Below, piece after piece: positions 1-9,400 of a DNA stretch of 27,196 nt. Origin of the DNA: Stramenopiles sp. TOSAG23-2. Lineage: Eukaryota > Sar. Where the stretch lies: positions 1 to 27,196 of the forward strand of contig LT649420.1 in NCBI GenBank assembly GCA_900128395.1, read 5' to 3'. A program made the translations under genes and the position numbers. The notes under the pieces were generated by a model. The model saw nothing but the letters and a program-made list of their open reading frames with translations. It was not told the DNA's origin and ran no database searches. The first letter of the stretch is position 1. Each line of letters starts with the position of its first letter.

Positions 1-187
1 ATATTTATGAGTAAATAAAATCTTTTTAAATTTTAAGTAAGAGAATTTTTTATATATAATGACCCATACATAACAGATAAGATCAGGAGGATCAGTAAAA
101 AAAGTACTATATAATAGGGTGTACATATGTAAAAGTACAATATTTATTTAGTTTTCTAAAATCTATACATTTATACCACTTTAACAT

Positions 188-853
188 TATATGACCCCGT
201 TTATCTGAGAGGGAGCTTCCAGTTGTAAAATAAAATTTTAGTATACTAATAAGTACAAATTACACATATTTTACTATCAAATCTCGTGCATTATAATTGA
301 AATATTTATACATTAATATATATATACATATATATATACTACTATTAATATTGAAATAATAATTAGTCATATGACAATAAAAAACAAGTTTTACCTTTAC
401 ATGTATATATGTATATATGTGTACGTATTATTATCAGTATTTCTTAATCATTTACTACACAACAACAAAATAATACACGTAAAAAATAGAGAACAACATG
501 TCCTCATTATCATCTACTACATTTTCACATCCGCCAATGCCTAATATTGAAGCTGCACTTGCAGCCCCTGAGTTAGAAAGTAAAACAGAAAGTGAAATGA
601 CACAATGGTGAAGTTGTACATCTATTTAAGTAATCCATCACAAAAACAATTTCATTTCATGCATTTTCACACTTTCCCATCATATTTACATGTTTTTTTT
701 TATTTTTTAATTATGTTTTTTTCCCCTCAAATATTGGTTGAAATCTCTGGTCTAAGTACGGAGTAGTTGTATACTAGAAATATTTACCTATATAATATGT
801 TATTTGACAATATTGGCTTTTGAAGCTCCCTCTCAGATAAACGGGGTCATATA
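188..853. mobile_element. MITE-like element with 32-bp terminal inverted repeats
   Basis: Bases 188-219 and 822-853 are perfect inverted copies of each other. The core reads GACCCCGTTTATCTGAGAGG followed by GAGCTTC, and each end is preceded outward by TATAT. If the ends are read as TGACCCCG, a TA dinucleotide flanks both sides, as expected for a TA target-site duplication. The interior is AT-rich and contains only a 37-codon ORF, so no transposase is encoded. The size (about 666 bp), clean inverted ends and lack of coding capacity fit a non-autonomous DNA transposon. The superfamily is not determined. Confidence 0.72.
498..611 (+). CDS. 37-codon ORF inside the inverted-repeat element
   Basis: This short ATG-to-TGA frame begins MSSLSSTTFSHPPMPNIEAA and ends near EMTQW. 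Its base composition is more balanced than its surroundings, so it looks coding rather than random. It has no recognisable domain. It may be a captured exon carried by the element. It could instead be a first exon: a GTGAAG donor-like site lies at 608 and a pyrimidine-tract TGCAG acceptor ends at 1005. Joining them adds about 30 in-frame codons before TGA at 1097-1099. Neither reading can be confirmed from the sequence alone. Confidence 0.25.
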   Translation: MSSLSSTTFSHPPMPNIEAALAAPELESKTESEMTQW

Positions 854-1795
854 TATATTTCTACTTTTTATTGAAAAACATGTGTTTTGTTGTTGAAAAT
901 GGTAGGTAGAAATAAATTAATACAAGATAAAACATATACATAGAAAAACAACTTCATTTTATCTGCGTAGTTACGATATGAATACGTATGTTTTTTTTTT
1001 TGCAGTAGTACGAGGAGTGGGATAGGAGTAATTCACGATTACCCTATTGTCAAATCTCAATTTCTATTTCAAGTACACATTAACATTAGTCATATTTGAT
1101 AGAAGAAAAAGAAAAACCGACCGCAGTTAAAGTTTCTGCCAGTTTCCACGTTTCCACAACACAGCTTTTCATGACATTTTTTCCTCTGTGCTATCCAGCT
1201 ATACCAGGTATAGATAGTATTATTTGAATAATAGTAGCGACCCATGATGTGTCCTTGCTGTGTTCCTATTTCCTTAATATTCTATGATACCTGATATAGC
1301 CTGGCCTTATAGCTCTAGCTGGACAGCAACAAGCAACAATGTAATAGTATGATGTATGATTGTATGATAGTATGAAAATATGAAAATAGTCTTTGCACCT
1401 TTCTTCTAGCCAGCTAGCACATTAGTATGATATAATAACTACAATAGTATTATAGTATTAATACTAAATATTGCTGTGCATGATGAAGAAAAAAAAAACA
1501 ACGTCTATATTTCTAATATTGCTGGAGTCTGCATTCATTTTTGTAATGCTATTGCCTGTAAATATAAGTACCTCCTCCTCAACTCTAAAACTAACCAGCT
1601 ATAACAACAACTTTACCACCAGTGCACCAGTGTAGTATTAGTAGTTCGCAAAAATACTACTACAAAACAAAAAAACCCCATGAAACCACCATTATATACT
1701 ATACTATATGGAAGTATTGAAAGCATAAAGAATTAAAATAGACACATATACATCAGCGCATTCCTCCGAAATCCACAAAATAATTTATAATAACA
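854..1795. other. AT-rich spacer upstream of the basic orphan gene
   Basis: No convincing gene is present. The spacer holds a T-run followed by TGCAG (ending 1005) that resembles a 3' splice site. An 18-base stretch at 1005-1022 is identical to 16613-16630 inside the retropepsin-like fragment. It also has an imperfect inverted repeat (1189-1327) and short ATGAT/TAGTATGA microrepeats around 1340-1390. The final 100 bases are presumably promoter and 5' UTR of the gene starting at 1796. Confidence 0.5.
1189..1327. repeat. Imperfect inverted repeat
   Basis: TGCTATCCAGCTATACCAGG at 1189 is mirrored by an imperfect reverse complement spread over about 1282-1327 (TGATACCTGATATAGC, then AGCTGGACAGCA). 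The right arm carries an extra roughly 15-base insertion. It could be a decayed small foldback element or a structured transcript. No coding content is present. Confidence 0.4.
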
Positions 1796-2836
1796 ATGCC
1801 ACGCTCCGTTTTAGCACAACAATATCAATCAAAAACGAAGAACTTGTCTAAACAAAGTGTACGTTCAATTTATAATGTTGAAAATCAAATAAATACTATT
1901 AATAATAATGCAAAAAAACGAAATAGGCAACGTAGTAAATCACCCCATAATAGAAGAAAAGCAGCAAAAGATCCAGAAGATGAAGAATTAGATATGAATG
2001 CATTGGCAGAATACGTTGAAGAATTGAAAGAATATATGCATGGGAGTGGTAGCAATGGTTCCGTCAGTAGTAGTACAAAAAGTTATATTAATAGTAATAG
2101 AAGTATTCGTGCCTCTGCTGCAGCTGCATTGAAGGAAAATAATGCTAGATTGAATACAAAATTTAACAAAAACGATAACAATACGAAGAAGAAAAAAATG
2201 TCGGTGCATGAAATGAGTAAAGTAAAAAGAAAAGTATACACCGCATTAAATAGAGCTGATATTGCTATACAACAACAAAGGGAGAAAGCAAATATACCAG
2301 GTATATCGTCTCCAACTAAAAACAGTCAAAATAGAAAAAATAATAATAGTGTAACCAATAGTAATAATAGTCAACGACAGCAGCGAAAAAAAAACAATGC
2401 TCGTGTAAGTGCAGGCAGTTTAAGACCAAGATTACATAGGCAACATATGAAAAAAAAAATTAATAATAATAAAAATAGAAGTAGTTGGAATGATGCATTA
2501 AATAAATTAACAGCAGAAAAGATTGCTTGGTTTGAAACCGTAACATATGTAGCGCCAGGTAAATCAGGTCGTTTGAAAAAATGTTCGGCTAATCGTGAAA
2601 TTGTAAACGATGCATTTGCTGGCGATCCATATGCTGGATTTAGAACTCAAATATTAAATTTGCCTAAACCAAATAGGAACGTAATTGCAAAGAGAATGAT
2701 AAAAGCAAATGCTGCAAAATTTAAAAAGCGAGGAAAAGTTAATAAAGTTAGAGGTAGAGGAAAGAAAGGATTTGGTGCTGGCCATTCTAGACCAGCTTTA
2801 CCAGGCCACCCTGGATACGTTTCTAGTGGTATTTAA
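1796..2836 (+). CDS. Basic Asn/Lys-rich hypothetical protein (346 aa)
   Basis: I do not recognise a family. The start ATG follows an A-rich leader and no earlier in-frame ATG is nearby. The protein is strongly basic and mostly low-complexity, with runs of Asn, Lys, Arg, Ser and Gln. The exceptions are a short acidic helix-like patch at about residues 61-82 (EDEELDMNALAEYVEELKEY) and a more conserved-looking segment at about residues 235-300. That segment contains WNDALNKLTAEKIAWFETVT and NDAFAGDPYAGFRTQ and is the best search query. The C-terminal tail is Lys/Arg/Gly-rich (KKRGKVNKVRGRGKKG), consistent with nucleic-acid or tubulin binding or a nuclear signal, but this is inference. No membrane segment or signal peptide is seen. 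It lies head-to-tail upstream of the giant scaffold gene, with a 638-base spacer. Confidence 0.8.
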   Translation: MPRSVLAQQYQSKTKNLSKQSVRSIYNVENQINTINNNAKKRNRQRSKSPHNRRKAAKDPEDEELDMNALAEYVEELKEYMHGSGSNGSVSSSTKSYINSNRSIRASAAAALKENNARLNTKFNKNDNNTKKKKMSVHEMSKVKRKVYTALNRADIAIQQQREKANIPGISSPTKNSQNRKNNNSVTNSNNSQRQQRKKNNARVSAGSLRPRLHRQHMKKKINNNKNRSSWNDALNKLTAEKIAWFETVTYVAPGKSGRLKKCSANREIVNDAFAGDPYAGFRTQILNLPKPNRNVIAKRMIKANAAKFKKRGKVNKVRGRGKKGFGAGHSRPALPGHPGYVSSGI

Positions 2837-3474
2837 TAACATAGTGTGTTTTATAATATCGATATAATAATATATATTCCTTTCATGTAATTGATGAATG
2901 TGTATTTTAAAAACATTTTTAATATTACTTAATATTTTTATATACAAATTTAAACATAACTAATCAGCGCGGCATTATTTTATATTTATATCCTAATACA
3001 ACCATATGGAACAAAGCGTGGTGATTATATACGTAGTTATGTTTTTATTAAAATTAAAAAAAATAAATATGCATACATCATAATATAAAAAATTATAGGC
3101 ATGATATATAGTGGAGAGGATGATTTCGACCTACGTATTTTGTACTATTAAGACTATCATTTATACACTCCTAGCTCCTAGCATAATTTTTTTATTCGAA
3201 ATGGCAATGCTGTGTGTATGTACGATGATGATATGTTACGATGATGATGATCGCGAGAGAGATGAACACACGTTAGTAGATTACCGTTGTAATAATAATA
3301 CTTCGATCCAATAATAAAAATAAATAGTTTTAGACGATATAGGAGAAAGGCAATGCAAAGGGAAACAAAACAATAATATCAAAAGAACAATATCCAAGTG
3401 TTTGTAAATATAGTAGTAAATTAATATATATATATATATATATAGAATTATATACATACTAGATATAAAACAAG
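2837..3474. other. AT-rich spacer with (TA)n run
   Basis: This spacer between two plus-strand genes contains AT-rich sequence and a (TA)n microsatellite at about 3423-3442, just upstream of the scaffold gene's ATG. A 67-codon frame around 3111-3314 has no ATG at its nominal start and a composition expected by chance. I see no RNA gene. Confidence 0.5.
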
Positions 3475-6400
3475 ATGGCGCCTGTGAACAGACCGCCTGG
3501 ATGGATATACCATGCGTTATGGAAACATCATGCCTCTGAACGATGTCGGGTTTGTATCCCAGACACGTTATTAATAAGTGAAGGTACACCAGTTAGATGG
3601 TTATTTACTTCTCGGACAGGAGAAGTTGTGCGTAAACGTGCGATTGATATAAAATCCGTCAGGGAACGTTTTGTTAAAATAGGTTTATTAGATTCAAAAA
3701 ATGAACGACGTTATACAGCCATGTGCCGTAGAAAAACAGATAGTAGTACAAAACCGCAACTACTGGATGCGGCTGAGTTAGGTCCTTTTATGGCTAGAGA
3801 AATGGCATCTGACCCAAACTTAATAGCAATACAATCATATGTACACGCGAAAGGTGGGGTTGGTGTGGTTTATAGGAATGAATATACAGTAACTAATGAT
3901 ATGGGAAAGGTTGTTACTGCGACATATAAAATCACGCGTTTTACAGAGGATGGTGAAGAAAAAGTGAGTGAGCCAATTATTAATAAAGTGACGCGTTTAA
4001 ATAAAGAGTTAGATGTAAATACACGTGCAATAGTACGGTTTATTGAAACACAACATCGTATGAAAATTTTAAAATTAACAGGTGAATATATAGTTGATGC
4101 GGATCATCGGGTATGGTTTACATGGGCAAATAATATTGTCACTACTTCTGGCGCGGAGGCAGTTGATTTGCGTTTAGTGGAGGGATTACAAGGAATGCCA
4201 AGAACACGTAAAGGGGAAGAAAGTGCACAAGATAAAGCACGTGCAGAGCATGAGAAACGTCGGCGATTACGAAGAGCACATAGGGCTCAAATCGCAAATG
4301 AACGTGAGCGATCGCCACCTAGAGATGCATTTGACGACCAAGAAACGGTAGAAATGCAATTAGGAGATGCTATGCGTCTGTTAGAAGAGGAGGAACATCA
4401 AGATATGTTTGGTAAAAGCTCCCGTAGTGGCCAAGCATCAACCATAAGTAGTAAACATAGTAGAAAAAAAAATGATCATTTTCATGTAAAAGCAATGACA
4501 AAACGAGAGAACAGAAAATGGTGTCCTGGAGACTATTGTGACTTTCATATTGAAGAACCGGATTCGCTATATGGCGAGGAAAAGAAAAGTGGTTCCGGTG
4601 GAGGTGCAGAAAAATTATTTTCCATCGCAGAAAGAAGTAGATTAGCAGATAGACTTGGTAGCTCCACAGCGTTGGATGATATGTTAAAGCATCAACATGG
4701 ACATGGACGTACTGGGGATTCATTTTCTTTGACTTTTAAATCAATAGCTCTTGCTCGACGTGAAAAACGTGGTATACAACATCAAGAGGGAATTGATGAA
4801 AATGATCTTTTAGAGATAGAAACAGGTGTATCTAGAAAAACAAACGCACAACGTTTTAAAGAACACGAAGTGAAACGTAGAAACATGGGATTAGAAGGTG
4901 GTGCAGCTAATTTTTATAAAAGTTGTAAGGTGTGTAGTCATTGTTACGTTGTTTATAGTACATTGGATCGTGCGCGTGAATTATTGCGTATGCGTGAGGA
5001 TGAGGCCAGAGCAGCAAAAGCTGCGCGTCTTATGGCATCTTCAAATGTACCATTATTAGAAGACATGTCATCTCAATTTGATGCTGATGTAAGGGCAAAA
5101 GCACATGCTATGGGTGGCGATACAGAAAATTTAAAATTTGGTGTACATACAAATCGACGCCCACAAATGGCTCAGAAACAACATGATCCAAACGATATGA
5201 TAAATCCAAACAATCCTTCTAATTTACTTTTACCATCTGTCGCAACGGTTGAAATGGGAGGCTCTATTGAAACATCACCAGTAGGAATAACAAAAAAATC
5301 AACTCAAGCAGCTGAGCAGGAACGATTGGCTCGTAGTCAAAGCATGCCATGGGGTGGCGCGGAAAGTACAGCATTAAGGAATCCAAAAAATAAATTAAGG
5401 GAGCGCCGTAGGCAAAGAGCGTTAACGAAAGGTAATGCTAAAATGGATCGTTTCGAGGGGCTTGAAGAGTATATTCGTAAAGATACAAAACAAGAAGTGA
5501 AAGAGGAAAGCTTAGCCGAATCAAGCATTGATGATGAAGATGTAAATAATATTTGGAAAGAAGATACTGCTAATGTTGAAGATCACGGTGTTGTTCTTCT
5601 TGTTGATGAGGAGCCACCTACACGTACGCATTGTCTATCCGTTTTAGAAAACAATTTTTTCGAAGTAGATGTTGCAACAGATGGTCTTCGTGCACTAGAA
5701 ATGGTTAAAGAACGCAAATATGATGCCATTTTAGCCTCCAGAGCTTTACCAGGTATCGACGGCGTAGAATTAACAAAATTGGTACGTAAAATGGAAGCGG
5801 ATGAAGAAGCAGCGTTACCACCGCCAAAATTTGGTGAAAAACCACGTAAAGTTCAGCGGGTTCCAATGATTGCTTTCACTGACATGGCATCTCAAGAAGA
5901 TTTACGTTTGTATATGGAAGTTGGCATGGATGGTTGCGTAAGCAAACCTTTGAATGAACAAGCATTGCTAGCTACTATGGCAGCTGCTGTCCCTCATCAT
6001 AAAGGTCCTACACAACGTCGTTCGCCGCAAGGTTTAAAACATAAAGGTAGCAGTACTGGTGGTGGACGCCATCAACCAAACTATCGTGCACCGCAAGGTG
6101 GGCGCGGTGGTGATCGATTGCGAGCATCAACTACTAAGTTAAAAATGGCATCGTCCACATCAATTGTTAATAAATCCTTAACGTTGCCGGTACCCATGAT
6201 AACAGCCGTTACCGGTGGTATTTTTCAAATGGATGCTGATACAGCAATACCATACACTGTTATTGGTAAACGCCATGAAAATTCACGTCTATTTAATTTT
6301 GTTATTTGTCAAGATTTATTTGATACCTGCGAGACTATGCAGATCTTTTTCCGCCCAATTATATCGAAGTATCCAGGAATGCAAGTGTTAGTATGGAATT

Positions 6401-9400
6401 ATCCTGGTCAAGCATTTTCTGAATGGAGAAAAGACGTGACATTAAATAATAAATATCTTGCAGGTTGCCTAGATGCATTATTAAGACATCTTGGTGCAGA
6501 TGGTACTGCAGAATTTCGGACGGATGGTAGTCCATTTTATCTCGTCGGTTTTGGAAATGGTGGGAACATTGCATCTTATTTTGGTTGCCATTACGCGTCA
6601 AGTGGGCCATTTTCAATGTCTCTAAGAGCTATCTTGTTGTTGAATGGATTTTCATATGTTGGGCCGCATCTTGCTGGTGTATTACACGATTGTATGAACG
6701 TATTTGCATGCTCTCCAGCAAATCGACCGGATTTACCAGTATATTTTTGGACAAGATTTCTCTTCTCCGCGTCATATTTAACGCGTGTTTCGGCGCCATT
6801 AGCATTAAATTTATACACGGCTGTCCATAACCCAATTACATTAGAGGGTCGAATTCAATTGTGTCAAGGTGCACTTGCCAATACAGATCTACGAACACCA
6901 TTACGAAATTTACATTATCCATTGATTGCTGTCCATTCAGCTCAAAATGGGTTGGTAAAACCAAGTCATATTGCTGCTATTGTTGACTCACGTGGTGGAG
7001 AAGTACGGTCGTTGCAAAAAGCTTTAAAGTACCGGAAAAAAGTATGTGTCATTTGGATGAAAGCGGGCCATGAATTGTTTCAAGAATGTAGAAAACCATT
7101 ATCTAATTTAATGGAACAACTTGCAACTGGTTTTCATGAAACACACGATGTTTCATTCTTTCCACAAAATGCCGGCCCTGGATCTACCATTAAAACGATG
7201 AATGGTGGAAGCACCGGTCAATTAAATGCTTTGGTTGATCAATCTATTCTAAGCGGTGGTATTAGTGCTTCCATGTCTGGAAATATTGGTGGCTTTGGTG
7301 GTGGTAGTATGAAAAGCCCAAGCTTGAATTCTGGTAAGAAACAAGGAGTTCGTACAGCACAAGCGCAAGGAGAAATGTTTGAAGATAAATTTATTGATAA
7401 TATTTTAGGAACACTTCATGATGTACGTCAAGAGAATGGTGCATCTAATAATCCATTTCAACCATCTGTGGAAAATGTTAGAAATCGCGCTGAAGATCTA
7501 CAACGCCAACAACAGGAACAGCAATGGCAAGATTACCAAAGAAAAACGCAAAGTAATCTTGCTCAAGCAAGCACGGGCTCTTTGCCAAGGCCAACTAGTG
7601 GCTCGACGCGGCGTAAAAAGACTAGCTGGGATAGAGACAGACATGGATTAGATGCAAAAAGTACGCTAGATCCAGCTCATCCTTCATTTGAAAGGCGTTC
7701 TAATCGTGTATATTCAGAGGGAAGCGGCTCAAAGATTTATCCTGCCGATTTCCCCGAAGTGAAGGAGTACATGCGTTGGCGTGTGCAGCGTAACATGAAG
7801 CGGTTAAGAAAATTGACTGCAGCAGCTGAATGTATACAAAAAGCATTCCGTGCCTTTATGGCACGAACAATGGTACAACGTATGCGTGAGGAACGCGCGG
7901 CTCTTTTTGTTCAAAGGAATTGGCGTGGTATGATGGGTCGCCGTCGATATTGGGCAAAGAAGAAGGAAGAATGGGCTGTAAGATTGTTACAAAGAAATTG
8001 GCGTGGTAAACAAGGACGTGAATCATTTTTGCAGAAGAAAAAAGAAAGAGCAGCTGCAATTTCTGTCCAAAGGGTATTCCGTGGCCGCTTAGCGAAACGG
8101 CGTGTTAACAGTATCCGTGCACGGCGTGAAAAATCTGCCATATACGTCCAAAAGGCTTTTCGTGCTAAAATGGCGCGTGAATATGCTTTTAGGCTACGGG
8201 AACAACGCAATGCAGCGATTGAGTTACAACGTGTCTGGCGTGGTTGTTTAGGTAGAAGAAGGGCTGCATTAGAACGGGATAAATATTTGTTTTCGAAAGC
8301 GCAATCGCAAGGTATTGAATTTGGTCGACAAATGCTTTTAGAGCATAAATTACATGGTACTCGATTGCAATCAGAGGTAGCATTATTAACTCGTGAAAAG
8401 GTCGAATCAGAAGATCAAGTAGAAGCACTTTTAAAAGAAATAGCACAATTTGAAGAAGGTGTTCGACAATTAGAAAAAGAGATGCATGAATTAAGTAAAG
8501 TAGAGACGGAGGCTAAAGGTGTGTTGGATGAAGACGCACGGGTTGAGCTACGTGAGCAAAAAATGCGTCTTGATCGTGAATTTTCGATCATGTTGCAAAA
8601 AATTGCTGATCGCAAAGATCAATTAACAAATTTAGAAGCAAAACTTCAAACTCTAGATAGACATCGACAAGCAAAGGAGGAAGAATTGCGAGATTTAGAA
8701 AGAAAACTTGTTGTTTTATTGGAGGAGCAACAGAAGGAATTAGAACAAATTAAGCAAAGGCAAGAAAGGCGGGGTGAACGATTTATTTCAGATGATCCAA
8801 ATGCTGGTGCAATTATTGCTGCTGGAATTGGTGCCGCACCAGAAAATGGTGAGGGTGGCGGTGGTGGTGGCGGAGGTGGATTTAAAGGCCCATCACCCCA
8901 ACAACAACAACAAGCTGCAGCTTTGATGCAATCTACTGAGACATTAATGAAATTTGGATTTATGTCTATGTCATTGACATATTTCAGTAGTTTAAACATG
9001 ATTCGTGCAATGCGTGCTACTGGTGCACTGGAAACACTTATGGCGGGAAAGGCAATGTCAGGCGGTCCATTGGCATTAATATCAGAAGGTGGGCAGCCTG
9101 GTGCAAAAATGGCTGGTTTGGGTGGTGCGAATTTCAAACCTGGATTGCGTAATGGTCAATTACCTGGACAAGAAGAAGAGGATCCAAGAGCATGGAGTGT
9201 TGAAGATGTAGGTGAATGGTTATCATCTTTGGCTTTAGGGCAATACCGTGAATCGTTTGCTGATGCAGCTGTTGATGGTGCATTCTTAATGGATTTGAAT
9301 GATGCTGATCTTCGTAATACATTAGGTATTGACCATAGTTTGCATCGTAAGAAGATTATAAATTCCATTGGACGCCTGCGTCAGCAAGTACAAATGGATC

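Noticed and set aside
3111-3314. 67-codon plus-strand frame between the two left genes
   Set aside because: It has no ATG at its nominal start, its composition is driven by AT and GATGAT repeats, and it shows no domain.
8646-9137. 163-codon minus-strand frame with Pro runs
   Set aside because: It is antisense to Gly-rich linkers of the scaffold protein; the Pro runs are the reverse of GGT/GGC codons.
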